A stretch of 35,365 bases of DNA from an uncultured bacterium (GTDB lineage: Bacteria; Bacteroidota; Bacteroidia; Sphingobacteriales; Sphingobacteriaceae), in NCBI GenBank assembly GCA_903838995.1, contig CAIMAP010000037.1, forward strand, positions 1 through 35,365, written 5' to 3'. Below the pieces are notes generated by a model. That model did not search any database. It worked only from the letters and a program-made list of their open reading frames with translations, and was not told where the DNA came from. This document shows, in pieces, positions 8,407-18,965 of this stretch. Within the stretch, counting starts at the first letter, position 1. Each line of letters starts with the position of its first letter. The position numbers and the translations under genes were made by a program.

Positions 8407-10876
8407 GCTACAAAAAACGACCATTTACTTTTTACTTTTAACTGCATTGTTGAGTTGTAAAACAATAGATAAGCAATCTAATACAAGCAATGTAATAAAA
8501 GAGCAGTTGAATTATATGCCTTCTTATACAAGGCTTTCGGACATTACACACATGCAATTAAATATTGCACTTAATTGGGATAGTTGTTTTGTATTAGGAA
8601 ATGCAACACTCACAGTAAAACCTTATTTTTATTCAAGTGAAGAGTTAATATTAGACGCAAAAGGATTTAAAATTAATTTTATAAAAGTAAATGGTACAAT
8701 AGCGCCATACACTTACGATGGTAAAAAAATAATCATTCATTTACCCAGGGTATTTAAAAGAGAGGAGAGTTACAGTGTTAATATAGATTATATAGCACAA
8801 CCCAATAAATTAAAAGTAAATGGTTCCTCAAGCATAAGCTCAGATAAAGGATTTTATTTTATCAACCCACAAGGAAAAATAAAAAATAAACCCCGAGAGT
8901 TTTGGACACAAGGAGAAACAGAAGCAAATTCTAGCTGGTTTCCAACCATAGAATCTACTTCAGAAAAATATACACAAGAAATTGCCATTACCTTAGAAAA
9001 TAATTTTGTCAGCCTATCTAATGGTTATCTGGCCTATAGCACACAACATAGTAATGGCACACACACCGATGTGTGGAAACAAGATTTACCTCATTCGGCC
9101 TATTTGACAATGGTGGCTGGCGGAAATTATGCAGTAATCAAAGACCATTGGAAAAATATGGAAGTGAACTATTATGTAGAACCCAAATATGAATCAACGG
9201 CAAAATTAATTTTCGGTAACACGCCAGAAATGATCAATTTATTTTCTGAAAAATTAGGAGTTGACTATCCTTGGGATAAGTATTCACAAATTGTTGTCAG
9301 AGATTTTGTGGCAGGTGCCATGGAAAATACGGGAGCGGTTACTTTTGCAGAAGACATGAACATGGATGCGCGAGCGGTGATTGATAATCCAGACGAAGAA
9401 ACCATTTCGCATGAATTATTTCACCATTGGTTTGGAGATTTAGTAACCGCAGAATCATGGCCTAACTTGCCTTTGAACGAGTCGTTTGCTACATACGGTG
9501 AATATATATGGGCCGATTATAAATATGGGCGCGAAGAGGCAGACAGAGCGGCGAACGAAGATTTAATAAAATACCTTCGTGCCTCCAAAACAAAAAAAGT
9601 AAATATGATTCGATTTGATTTAACAGATCGAGAAGATATGTTTGATAATTATTCTTACCAAAAAGGCGGTAGGATTATACACATGTTACGCAAAATTGTA
9701 GGAGATGAAGCCTTCTTTGCTTCTCTTAAATTGTACTTAGAAAAAAATAAATTTAAAGCAGCCGAAATACATCATTTAAGACTTGCATTCGAAGAAGTAA
9801 CTGGCCAAGATTTAAATTGGTTTTTTAATCAATGGTATTTAGCCCCAGGACACCCAGAGCTCAACATAAATTACAGCTACGATAGTGTTAAAAAAATTGC
9901 ACTAGTGAGTATTAGTCAAGAACAGGATCTGAACAAATTTCCACTATACCAATTGCCTATTAGTATTGACATATATTCAAATGGAAAAATTGACAGGAAA
10001 AATATTACGATTAGTAAAAGCAATGAAGTATTTACATTTAACTGCAATACTGCACCAGATTTAATCAATGTAGATGCCGAAAAAATGTTGGTATGTACAA
10101 AAAAAGATAATCACAGCGTGCCTGAATGGATATATCTATATAGCCATGGTGCTTTATTTTTGGATAGGCTAGAAGCCATTGAAGCATTAAAAAAATATAC
10201 CAGCGATACAGCAGCAATGGCCGTTATTATAAAAGGTTTAAATGACATTAATTTTGAAATTAGAAAAACCAGTATCAATATTATAGCAGAAAACAAACAA
10301 CTAATCACCTCTGCGGCCATTATTGAAAAAATACAGCTTTTGGCTAAAATGGATCCAAAATCGAGTGTAAGAGCAAGAGCAATTAGTGCTTTAGCAGCAA
10401 ACAACCCTAACGAAACAAGTAAAGCAATTATATTAAATGCCATTAATGACAGCTCTTATGTTGTTGTCCAAAAAGCTTTGAACGCTTTATATCTATTCGA
10501 TAAATTAAGTGCGGTAGCAAAAGCGAAAAGCCTAGAAAATACCGAAAGTGATTTTGTACAAATGGCCATTGCAAATATTTATGCGGAACAAGGTGATAAA
10601 ATATTTATGTCTTATTTTATTGATCAATTTTCTTTAAATGCATATAATAAACAATATTATATTGGAAAGTATTTTAAAACTTATTTAACAAAAATTGACG
10701 ACGAAACTATTGAAAAAGGATTAATGATGATAAAAACTATTGCCCTAAATGCTTATCAAGAAAAAATAGAATTTAATGCAAAAAGCACACTAGCAGACAT
10801 GCTTGCAAATGCAGATACAGAAATTTTAAAAGAAAAAATTAAATTGATAATGAAAGAAATTGATTCGGAAAAATAA
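8396..10876 (+). CDS. M1 family metallopeptidase (aminopeptidase) with C-terminal HEAT-like repeats
   Basis: VAGAMENTGAVTFAED (GxMEN), HELFHHWFGDLVTAESWPNLPLNESFATYGEY (HEXXH-18X-E). Lipoprotein-like N-terminus (LLTALLSCKT). Overlaps the upstream gene by 11 nt. Confidence 0.94.
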   Translation: MKNKLQKTTIYFLLLTALLSCKTIDKQSNTSNVIKEQLNYMPSYTRLSDITHMQLNIALNWDSCFVLGNATLTVKPYFYSSEELILDAKGFKINFIKVNGTIAPYTYDGKKIIIHLPRVFKREESYSVNIDYIAQPNKLKVNGSSSISSDKGFYFINPQGKIKNKPREFWTQGETEANSSWFPTIESTSEKYTQEIAITLENNFVSLSNGYLAYSTQHSNGTHTDVWKQDLPHSAYLTMVAGGNYAVIKDHWKNMEVNYYVEPKYESTAKLIFGNTPEMINLFSEKLGVDYPWDKYSQIVVRDFVAGAMENTGAVTFAEDMNMDARAVIDNPDEETISHELFHHWFGDLVTAESWPNLPLNESFATYGEYIWADYKYGREEADRAANEDLIKYLRASKTKKVNMIRFDLTDREDMFDNYSYQKGGRIIHMLRKIVGDEAFFASLKLYLEKNKFKAAEIHHLRLAFEEVTGQDLNWFFNQWYLAPGHPELNINYSYDSVKKIALVSISQEQDLNKFPLYQLPISIDIYSNGKIDRKNITISKSNEVFTFNCNTAPDLINVDAEKMLVCTKKDNHSVPEWIYLYSHGALFLDRLEAIEALKKYTSDTAAMAVIIKGLNDINFEIRKTSINIIAENKQLITSAAIIEKIQLLAKMDPKSSVRARAISALAANNPNETSKAIILNAINDSSYVVVQKALNALYLFDKLSAVAKAKSLENTESDFVQMAIANIYAEQGDKIFMSYFIDQFSLNAYNKQYYIGKYFKTYLTKIDDETIEKGLMMIKTIALNAYQEKIEFNAKSTLADMLANADTEILKEKIKLIMKEIDSEK

Positions 10877-10877
10877 A

Positions 10878-11588
10878 TTATTTTTTCTTTTTCTCTTTCA
10901 AATTTAGCATTTCCACTAATACAGAAAATGCCATTGCAAAATACACATAGCCCTTTGGTATGTGTTGGTCTAGCCCTTCTGCTAATAATGAAACACCTAT
11001 CAAAACTAAAAAAGACAAGGCTAACATTTTTACAGTTGGGTGATCATTCACGAATTTACTGATAGACTCGGCAGCCAATAACATGATGCCAACTGAAATA
11101 ATTACAGCAGCAATCATTACTTCAATATGATTTGCCATTCCAACGGCTGTAATTACAGAATCTAAAGAAAAAATAATGTCTAATAATAGTATTTGAAAAA
11201 TAACGGCTGTAAATGAAATATTACCTTTAGGCGTATGCGTTGCTTCTTCATGACCTTCTATTTTTTCATGAATTTCTGTTGTCGCTTTATAAATTAAAAA
11301 CAAACCTCCTATTAATAAAATTAAATCTCGCCCCGAAATATCGTTTGATAAGACATTAAATAATGGATCTTTTAAGCCCATCACCCAAGACAAAGAAAGT
11401 AATAATAAGATGCGAGTAACTAGCGCTAAGGCCAATCCCGTTTTTCTTGCCCGCTTTTGTTTTTCTTTAGGAAGCTTATCCGAAATGATAGATATAAATA
11501 CAATATTGTCTATTCCTAAAACAATTTCTAATATGGTAAGTGTAAGCAATGCGACCCAAGTTTCTGGGCTTGACAATAATTCCATCAT
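10878..11588 (-). CDS. TerC family integral membrane protein
   Basis: LTILEIVLGIDNIVFISIISDKLPKEKQKRARKTGLALALVTRI... and LLDIIFSLDSVITAVGM are TerC family hallmarks. Start placed at MMELLSSPETW; the ORF track extends to 11654. Confidence 0.92.
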   Translation of the reverse strand: MMELLSSPETWVALLTLTILEIVLGIDNIVFISIISDKLPKEKQKRARKTGLALALVTRILLLLSLSWVMGLKDPLFNVLSNDISGRDLILLIGGLFLIYKATTEIHEKIEGHEEATHTPKGNISFTAVIFQILLLDIIFSLDSVITAVGMANHIEVMIAAVIISVGIMLLAAESISKFVNDHPTVKMLALSFLVLIGVSLLAEGLDQHIPKGYVYFAMAFSVLVEMLNLKEKKKK

Positions 11589-11766
11589 ATAAAAAATAAA
11601 CCCCTTTAATTCAGGCGCTAATTTAATAGTAATTGTGAGATTAAGCAATGTCAATTTAAGCCATGCTTAGCGAACAAAATGTAGGTATTTAGATTTATGT
11701 AGGTCTTCCTATCCTAAAATAGCTTAAAATTTTATAATTTTACGCTTTATTAATGTTATAGAAAAT

Positions 11767-13515
11767 ATGTTGAGATCACACACTTGCGGCGAATTATCGA
11801 GTAAAAATTTAAATGAAACAGTCACACTTTGTGGATGGGTTCAAAAATCTCGTGATTTAGGGGGAATGACTTTTATCGACCTTAGAGATCGTTACGGCAT
11901 TACGCAACTGGTTTTCAATATGGAAGAAAATGCGGCGCTATGCGAAGCAGCCAGAAAACTAGGTAGAGAATTTGTCATCAAAGCAACTGGAAAAGTAATA
12001 GAGCGCAGTAATAAAAATAATAAAATACCAACCGGAGATATTGAAATAAGTATTTCGGATTTAGAAATTTTAAATAGTTCGAAAGTTACCCCATTTATTA
12101 TTGAAGATGATACAGATGGCGGTGATGAATTACGTGCAAAATACCGTTACCTTGATTTAAGAAGAAATGTGGTTAGAAAAAACTTGGAGCTTCGCCACAG
12201 AATGGGTCAAGAAACAAGAAAGTATATGGATGCACAAAACTTCATTGAAGTAGAAACGCCCGTATTAATTAAGTCTACACCAGAAGGGGCTAGAGATTTT
12301 GTGGTACCCAGCAGAATGAATCAATCGGAATTCTATGCTTTGCCGCAATCACCACAAACATTTAAGCAGTTGCTGATGGTTTCTGGTTTTGATAGGTATT
12401 TTCAAATTGTAAAATGTTTTAGAGATGAAGATTTAAGAGCAGATCGTCAACCAGAATTTACACAGATAGATTGTGAAATGTCTTTCGTAACGCAAGAAGA
12501 TATTTTAAATATGTTTGAGGGTTTGGCTAAACATTTATTTCAATCTGTAAAAGGAGTTGAAATCATAGATTTTCCTAGAATGACTTATGCAGATGCCATG
12601 AAATTTTATGGTTCGGATAAACCCGATACCCGCTTTGACATGAAATTTGTGGAATTAAATTCCATTGTAAAAGGAAAAGAATTTAAAGTATTTGATGATG
12701 CGGAAATAGTGATTGGCATTAATGCCAACAATTGCGCATCCTACACCAGGAAACAAATTGATGAGTTAACCGATTTTATTAAACGCCCACAAATTGGTGC
12801 AACTGGTTTAATTTATTTACGATACAATGAAGATGGAAGTTTAAAATCTTCTGTAGATAAATTTTACAGCGAAGAAGAATTAAAAAATTGGGCAACTGCA
12901 TTCGATGCGAAGCCAGGAGATTTAATTTTAGTGCTAGCTGGCAAAACCGATAAAACCAGAAAAGCATTAAGCGAATTAAGATTAGAGATGGGTAATAGAA
13001 TGGGCTTAAGAAATAAAAATGTATTTGCACCTTTATGGGTTTTAGATTTTCCATTGTTAGAATGGGATGAAACTGCTAATAGATACCATGCTATGCACCA
13101 TCCCTTTACTTCACCTAAACCCGAAGACATAGATTTGCTAAAAACCAATCCGGGATTAGTACGTGCAAATGCATACGACATGGTAATTAACGGAACCGAA
13201 ATTGGTGGCGGATCTATAAGAATACACAACAAAGCCTTACAAGCAGAAATGTTTGAGCTACTTGGTTTTAGTAAAGAAGAGGCTCAAAAACAATTTGGAT
13301 TTTTAATGGATGCTTTTGAATATGGCGCTCCTCCACATGGTGGTATTGCATTTGGATTTGACAGATGGTGTTCCTTATTTGCAGAATTAGATTCAATTAG
13401 AGACGTGATTGCATTCCCTAAAAATAATGCAGGAAGAGACGTGATGATTGACTCGCCTTCAAGCATTAGTCAAGAACAGTTGAAAGAACTCGGAATAAAT
13501 GTTAATGCAAAATAA
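11767..13515 (+). CDS. aspS: Aspartate--tRNA ligase
   Basis: 582 aa; [87 protein letters not shown]; class II aaRS motifs. Confidence 0.98.
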   Translation: MLRSHTCGELSSKNLNETVTLCGWVQKSRDLGGMTFIDLRDRYGITQLVFNMEENAALCEAARKLGREFVIKATGKVIERSNKNNKIPTGDIEISISDLEILNSSKVTPFIIEDDTDGGDELRAKYRYLDLRRNVVRKNLELRHRMGQETRKYMDAQNFIEVETPVLIKSTPEGARDFVVPSRMNQSEFYALPQSPQTFKQLLMVSGFDRYFQIVKCFRDEDLRADRQPEFTQIDCEMSFVTQEDILNMFEGLAKHLFQSVKGVEIIDFPRMTYADAMKFYGSDKPDTRFDMKFVELNSIVKGKEFKVFDDAEIVIGINANNCASYTRKQIDELTDFIKRPQIGATGLIYLRYNEDGSLKSSVDKFYSEEELKNWATAFDAKPGDLILVLAGKTDKTRKALSELRLEMGNRMGLRNKNVFAPLWVLDFPLLEWDETANRYHAMHHPFTSPKPEDIDLLKTNPGLVRANAYDMVINGTEIGGGSIRIHNKALQAEMFELLGFSKEEAQKQFGFLMDAFEYGAPPHGGIAFGFDRWCSLFAELDSIRDVIAFPKNNAGRDVMIDSPSSISQEQLKELGINVNAK

Positions 13516-13516
13516 A

Positions 13517-14044
13517 TTAATGCGAAATACTTTTACGATTAATTTTTTGCCAATAAAAAAATAATACTACTGCAATTGTTGTTTCTATAAAATACGAAAT
13601 AAACATTGCAGTATTTTTTTGAAGGTAATTTGATAATGTTATTTTATTTGTTAGCGTAAAATATATAAGTATAAAAACGAGTATAGCAGTAATTATTATC
13701 AAAAATGAATGGCCAATGGAAAGCCACAAGCCCTTATAAATTGATATATAAGAGCCAACCGCCAAGGCTATTAATGGATATAATAATTGAAACAGATGAT
13801 TAGGCTGTGTAAAATATACCATGGCTAATTCATTGTTATAAAATACCGGCACAAAAAATCCAAACATCACATAAATGAGCTGTGCTGTCAAACCAATCAT
13901 ATTGCCTCCAACTAAACCAGCCAATACAACAAAAAATAACTGTATAGAAATTAATTCACCATTCACCGGAATTAAAATTTTTGCCGAAACAACCATTAGC
14001 AAAGCAAACAAAGAAGATAGCGTTGAAAATTTAGTGAGTTCCAT
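13517..14044 (-). CDS. BioY-like biotin transporter / ECF S-component
   Basis: AKILIPVNGELISIQLFFVVLAGLVGGNMIGLTAQLIYVMFGFFVPVF resembles the BioY N-terminal half (IPxP.VPIT.Q...VLLAGLLLG...LLYL..G..G.PVF). The C-terminal half is divergent. Confidence 0.65.
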   Translation of the reverse strand: MELTKFSTLSSLFALLMVVSAKILIPVNGELISIQLFFVVLAGLVGGNMIGLTAQLIYVMFGFFVPVFYNNELAMVYFTQPNHLFQLLYPLIALAVGSYISIYKGLWLSIGHSFLIIITAILVFILIYFTLTNKITLSNYLQKNTAMFISYFIETTIAVVLFFYWQKINRKSISH

Positions 14045-14045
14045 A

Positions 14046-16979
14046 TTATTCTAGTATTGCTTTAATATCTTGTGCTGTTAATGTTTTAATAAATGATTCT
14101 TCGGTAATAATGAGGGAATCTGCAATTTGTTTCTTACGCCCTTGTAAAGCTAATATTTTTTCTTCGACTGTATTTCTTGTAATGAATTTATAAATAAATA
14201 CATTATTTTTTTGACCAATTCGATGGGTACGATCTATGGCTTGCTGTTCTACGGCTGGATTCCACCATGGATCAAGAATAAATACATAATCTGCTTCGGT
14301 TAAATTTAAACCAACTCCGCCGGCTTTTATTGAAATTAAAAACACTTTCTTTTCTTCGTCTTGCTTAAAATGATTGACTACCTCTTCTCTATTGGTTGTT
14401 GAACCATCCAAGTAGGCAAAATCAATATTTTGTTGCTCGAAATATTCTTTGAATATTTTTAAATGCTTCACAAATTGAGAAAATATCAAAACCTTATGGC
14501 CCTTTGTCATGATGTTTTCTAAAGTATGAATGACATCCGAAAACTTTCCTGAATCGCCCTCGTACAACTCATCTACCATTTTAGGATGATTCGCTATTTG
14601 TCGCAACTTATTTAAACCCTGTAGTAAATATATATGAGATTTGCCAATTCCTTGATCGGCAATCATTTTCAATATTTCATTTCGATAATAAGATTTTGTT
14701 TCTTCATATAATTCTTCTTGAGCCGGACTCATATCGGAATAATAAATATTTTCGGTTTTTGGTGGTAATTCTGAAGCTACTTGTTGCTTGGTTCTCCTTA
14801 GAATAAAGGGTTTGATGATAGATTGCAATTTTTCTGCTTTATCAAAATCCTGTTTTTTATCGATCGGAATAACAAAATTATCATTAAAAAAATGATGGTT
14901 GCCTAATAAACCAGGATTGACAAATGACATTTGAGACCATAAATCTAAAACAGAATTTTCTACCGGCGTTCCGCTTAATACCAATTTAAATTTTGATTTT
15001 AAACTCCTCACGGATCTAGAGATTTTAGAAATTGGATTTTTAATAATTTGACTTTCGTCTAAAATAATATAATGGAAATAAAAAGATTTAAATAAATCAA
15101 TATCCATTCTAATAATTCCATAGGTACTGAGCACCACATCTGCATGTGCAAATTGATCTAAGTTTTTATCTCTTAAAGACCCTGTATATACAATAATTTT
15201 TAATTGAGGTGTAAATTTTTGGGCCTCTCTTAACCAATTATAAATTAATGAAGTAGGCATAACAATAAGCGACGGCTGATTCACTGCTGCAACAGTAGTC
15301 GATTCAAAAAGATCTTTTGCAATTAAAGCATCCGCAGCATCTTCTTTCACTTTTTGTAATAAAGCCAGCGTTTGTATGGTTTTACCTAAGCCCATATCAT
15401 CTGCCAAGCATCCGCCAAAATTCCATTTTCTGAGAAAATAGAACCAGTCATAGCCTGCTTTTTGATAAGGTCTCAACTCCCCCTTAAAATTTTTTGGCAT
15501 TGGAATTTCTTCCATTTCTTCGAATTGTAAAAGATTATTCAATTTACGATCCATGCTGAGCTGGGCTAAATCCGAATCCGCATATTCTTTGACAATGCCA
15601 ATATGGTATTTTTTTAATCTTAATTGTGAGGTGCCTTCTGCAAATGAAAATAGATTTTGATATTGTGCAAACCAACTTTCTGGAATAATGGCAATCTCTC
15701 CATTAGGTAATTCAAATTCTTTTTTATTATTTAAAATATAATCTCGTAAAATAATAAATGGAAATTCAAATTCTCCAAAATAAACCGTCGCATAAATATC
15801 AAACCAATCGTTTGATTCTTTTATTTGTAAATCAATTTTACTCTTTCCAATAAAATATCTTTTGCCACTTTCTTCTTGTTGAATTTGAAAGCCTGCCTGC
15901 AAAAGCTGATCATGGTTAACGTTTAGCCAATCTAATGCATGATGAATGCTTTCGGTTCCAGAATCTTTCGTATGATTTGGAACAATAAACGAACTACCAT
16001 CTATAGGCATTAAGCCTAACTCAGTTAATAGATTTATTTTTACACCTTCCCAAGTTAATGAGCGTTTTATTCTATGAAAAGTAAATTCATCATTCTTATT
16101 TTCAACTGTAACTGAAACTTTAGTGCCAGACTGATATAAGAAATTATATTTACCGTATTGAAAAGACAATACAAATTGCATAGAATTATCCCATGCATGT
16201 ATAATTTTTATAATCGGAAATGCCTCAAATTGTTCGGTAATAATTTGAAAGCCTTCGGCATATACATGATGTCTTTCTATAAGTGGTGCAATAAACTTTT
16301 TATAATAGGAAGCCTCTGCCGTTTTTGGAATGTCTACAAATCGCTTATTTAAAAATGGCATTAGCTTTTTGCCATCTAACTCTTGGTCAAATTGAATGAG
16401 TTCAGTACCCAATAACATAAAAGCTGGCGAACTAGTAATGATTTCGGCCTCTTTAAACATAAACTCCATTCGAACGCCGTTCAATTTTATGGTTGGAAAA
16501 TACCTGGTTCCTTCGGGAGATCTCCTAAAATGAAATAATACCGTTGCAAGATCTTCATTTATTTTTAATCGCTTAAAAACTGGATCGCCATCTTTTCCCA
16601 TTTCAAAAAATGGTTTTTGTTTAATTTGTCGAAGTGCTTCTACAATCTTTTTTTCTAAAATAGGCCGAACAATTTGAAATATTTTATCGTTCCATATTTT
16701 TGCGAAATAGGCAGCTGGCCTGATTTTTTCTTTGTAATGCTTTTTAATCACAAACTCCTGATCGAGCTGATCTAAGAGTTTAATTAATTTATAATCATCC
16801 TCGTCTAAGCAAGCATCAAATTCTTTGGCAGTTTGAGAATATAATTTTTGGTGAGAAAGTGAATAAGCGCCATTTGCATTTAGTTGTACAATATGTGGTT
16901 CGATTACAAAACCCATGTAGGGGTGTTTGCATAGCGAGTACACTAATTTACAAGGCTTTTTACTATCTACTCTTACCAT
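14046..16979 (-). CDS. SNF2-family DEAD/DEAH-box helicase (Swi2/Snf2 ATPase)
   Basis: GGCLADDMGLGKTIQTLALL (Walker A), IILDESQIIKN (DExx), LVLSGTPVENSVLDLWSQMSFVNPGLLG, GGVGLNLTEADYVFILDPWWNPAVEQQAIDRTHRIGQ (motif VI). Confidence 0.96.
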   Translation of the reverse strand: MVRVDSKKPCKLVYSLCKHPYMGFVIEPHIVQLNANGAYSLSHQKLYSQTAKEFDACLDEDDYKLIKLLDQLDQEFVIKKHYKEKIRPAAYFAKIWNDKIFQIVRPILEKKIVEALRQIKQKPFFEMGKDGDPVFKRLKINEDLATVLFHFRRSPEGTRYFPTIKLNGVRMEFMFKEAEIITSSPAFMLLGTELIQFDQELDGKKLMPFLNKRFVDIPKTAEASYYKKFIAPLIERHHVYAEGFQIITEQFEAFPIIKIIHAWDNSMQFVLSFQYGKYNFLYQSGTKVSVTVENKNDEFTFHRIKRSLTWEGVKINLLTELGLMPIDGSSFIVPNHTKDSGTESIHHALDWLNVNHDQLLQAGFQIQQEESGKRYFIGKSKIDLQIKESNDWFDIYATVYFGEFEFPFIILRDYILNNKKEFELPNGEIAIIPESWFAQYQNLFSFAEGTSQLRLKKYHIGIVKEYADSDLAQLSMDRKLNNLLQFEEMEEIPMPKNFKGELRPYQKAGYDWFYFLRKWNFGGCLADDMGLGKTIQTLALLQKVKEDAADALIAKDLFESTTVAAVNQPSLIVMPTSLIYNWLREAQKFTPQLKIIVYTGSLRDKNLDQFAHADVVLSTYGIIRMDIDLFKSFYFHYIILDESQIIKNPISKISRSVRSLKSKFKLVLSGTPVENSVLDLWSQMSFVNPGLLGNHHFFNDNFVIPIDKKQDFDKAEKLQSIIKPFILRRTKQQVASELPPKTENIYYSDMSPAQEELYEETKSYYRNEILKMIADQGIGKSHIYLLQGLNKLRQIANHPKMVDELYEGDSGKFSDVIHTLENIMTKGHKVLIFSQFVKHLKIFKEYFEQQNIDFAYLDGSTTNREEVVNHFKQDEEKKVFLISIKAGGVGLNLTEADYVFILDPWWNPAVEQQAIDRTHRIGQKNNVFIYKFITRNTVEEKILALQGRKKQIADSLIITEESFIKTLTAQDIKAILE

Positions 16980-17074
16980 TTATTTTAGGAATACAAAATA
17001 AAGAAAGGTAAGTAGATTGAAAAAAATCAAATATACTTAATTCTAACTAAAAAAGAAAGGAAATATTTTGGATA

Positions 17075-17392
17075 CTACGCATTTGTTTGCGATTCGTTCA
17101 TTGCAATCCAAGCTAAAATTCCACCTTTAAGATTGAATAAATTGGTGAAACCGAACTGTTGCTCTAATTGCATGATAGCCGCTGCACTTCTTGCTCCAGA
17201 TCTACAATGAATAACTACTAATTTATCTTTACTGATTTTATCTTCCTCTAATACGATATTTCCTAAAGGAATCAAAGTTGCCCCTATATTGACAACCTCA
17301 TATTCAAACTCTTCTCGCACATCAATGAGTTGAAAATCTTTCTTTTCATCCATTAATGCTTTTAACTCTTGAACTGTAATTTCCTTTACCAT
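17075..17392 (-). CDS. Rhodanese-like domain protein
   Basis: 105 aa; LIDVREEFEYEVVNIGATLIPLGNI...VVIHCRSGARSAAAI: active-site loop CRSGAR. Confidence 0.92.
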   Translation of the reverse strand: MVKEITVQELKALMDEKKDFQLIDVREEFEYEVVNIGATLIPLGNIVLEEDKISKDKLVVIHCRSGARSAAAIMQLEQQFGFTNLFNLKGGILAWIAMNESQTNA

Positions 17393-17408
17393 AAATATTA
17401 TTTTTTTA

Positions 17409-17438
17409 CAAATTTATACTTTTGAACAGTATTTCAAA
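17409..17438 (-). promoter_or_regulatory. Putative Bacteroidota primary-sigma promoter for the rhodanese gene
   Basis: Minus strand reads TTTG (17438-17435), 18 nt, TAAATTTG (17416-17409), matching TTTG/TAnnTTTG; the box lies 16 nt upstream of the ATG at 17392. Spacing is 1 nt short of the usual ~19-21. Confidence 0.45.
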
Positions 17439-17506
17439 TAAAGCATTGCATTAATTTCAAACTTGGATTTCTTTTTATATCTTCAATATTCAAAATCTAA
17501 AAAAAT

Positions 17507-18961
17507 ATGACTGAATCCGGTTTTAAAAGAGAAATCAAACTATTTGACGCTATCATGATCGTAGCTGGAACCATGATTGGTTCAGGTATTTTCATTGTTA
17601 GCTCCGATATTGCTAGAAATGTTGGCTCATCTGGGTACTTACTACTCATTTGGGTGGTAACAGGATTTATTACCATAGCAGGGGCGCTTAGTTATGGTGA
17701 ACTTGCTGGCATGTTTCCAAAAGCAGGTGGACAATATGTTTATTTAAGAGAAGCCTGGGGTAAACCAGTTGCCTTTTTATATGCATGGACTTTATTTTTG
17801 GTTATTCAAACAGGAACGATTGCCGCAGTTGGTGTTGCTTTTGCAAAATACACAGGCGTATTATTGCCAACAATTATTTCAGAAAAAATTATTTTATTTC
17901 AATTGGGTAATTTTGGTATTAACTCCGTTCAAGTGCTCGCCATATTAAGTATCATCTTGTTGACTTATTTAAATTCTAAAGGCGTCAAAAATGGAAAAAT
18001 GATTCAAAATATTTTTGGTAGTACTAAAATAATTGCACTTTTTGGATTGATTATTTTTGGTTTACTTTTCGGAATAAATGCAGATGTAGTTTCTATGAAT
18101 TTTGCCGACATGTGGTCGCTCAGTAGTACTCACATAGATAAAGCAACTGGGGCTGTAAGCATTGAATCTATTATAGGATACGCCATTATACCTGCAGTTG
18201 GTATTGCCATGGTAGGCTCTTTATTTTCGAGTGATGCTTGGAATAATATTGGATTTTCTGGTGATGAAATTCAAAATCCAAAAAGAAATTTAGTATTGAG
18301 CATGGTAATTGGAACTTCTGTAGTGACCTTAATTTATCTTTTGTTAAACATGGTATATTTAATGGTATTGCCACTTAAAGGTGATCCGAATGGAGCGGAT
18401 GTAATTTCAAGAGGGATTCAATTTGCCAGCAATGATCGAGTAGCAACAGCCGTTGCAGAAGCGATAGGCGGCGCAAAAGCAACTATCGCAATTGCCGTAT
18501 TAATTATGATCTCCACTTTCGGTTGTAATAATGGTTGTATTTTATCTGGCGCTAGGGTTTATTATGCGACGGCCAACGATGGTTTGTTTTTCAAAAGCAT
18601 GTCTAAATTAAATTCGAATGGCGTACCTGGAGTTGCCTTAATTTTTCAATGTGTTTGGGCTAGCATTCTTTGTGTATCTGGTACCTACGGCAACTTGCTA
18701 GACTATGTTGTATTTGCTGTATTATTATTTTATATTTTAACAATCATTGGCATTTTTAAATTAAGAAAAAAGATGCCTGATGCCGAAAGACCATACAAAG
18801 CAATAGGCTATCCGATTATACCAGCAATATATATTGCATTAGCTTCTATAGTTTGTATAATACTATTGATTTACAAACCAGAATACAGCTGGCCTGGTTT
18901 TATAATTGTAGGCCTAGGTATTCCCGTATATTTTTTATTTCAGAAAAAAATTAAAGCATAA
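17507..18961 (+). CDS. APC family amino acid permease
   Basis: FDAIMIVAGTMIGSGIFIVSSDIARNVGSSGYLLLIWVVTGFITIAGALSYGELAGMFPKAGGQYVYLREAWG: APC superfamily TM1-TM2 signature. Confidence 0.93.
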   Translation: MTESGFKREIKLFDAIMIVAGTMIGSGIFIVSSDIARNVGSSGYLLLIWVVTGFITIAGALSYGELAGMFPKAGGQYVYLREAWGKPVAFLYAWTLFLVIQTGTIAAVGVAFAKYTGVLLPTIISEKIILFQLGNFGINSVQVLAILSIILLTYLNSKGVKNGKMIQNIFGSTKIIALFGLIIFGLLFGINADVVSMNFADMWSLSSTHIDKATGAVSIESIIGYAIIPAVGIAMVGSLFSSDAWNNIGFSGDEIQNPKRNLVLSMVIGTSVVTLIYLLLNMVYLMVLPLKGDPNGADVISRGIQFASNDRVATAVAEAIGGAKATIAIAVLIMISTFGCNNGCILSGARVYYATANDGLFFKSMSKLNSNGVPGVALIFQCVWASILCVSGTYGNLLDYVVFAVLLFYILTIIGIFKLRKKMPDAERPYKAIGYPIIPAIYIALASIVCIILLIYKPEYSWPGFIIVGLGIPVYFLFQKKIKA

Positions 18962-18965
18962 TATT

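Noticed and set aside
10111-10443. Minus-strand 110 aa hydrophobic ORF
   Set aside because: Antisense to the HEAT-like region of the M1 peptidase; hydrophobicity follows from the reverse complement of Ile/Ala/Lys-rich codons.
12779-13232. Overlapping minus-strand ORFs (12779..13054 and 12864..13232)
   Set aside because: Antisense to aspS with no recognisable domain; shadow ORFs.
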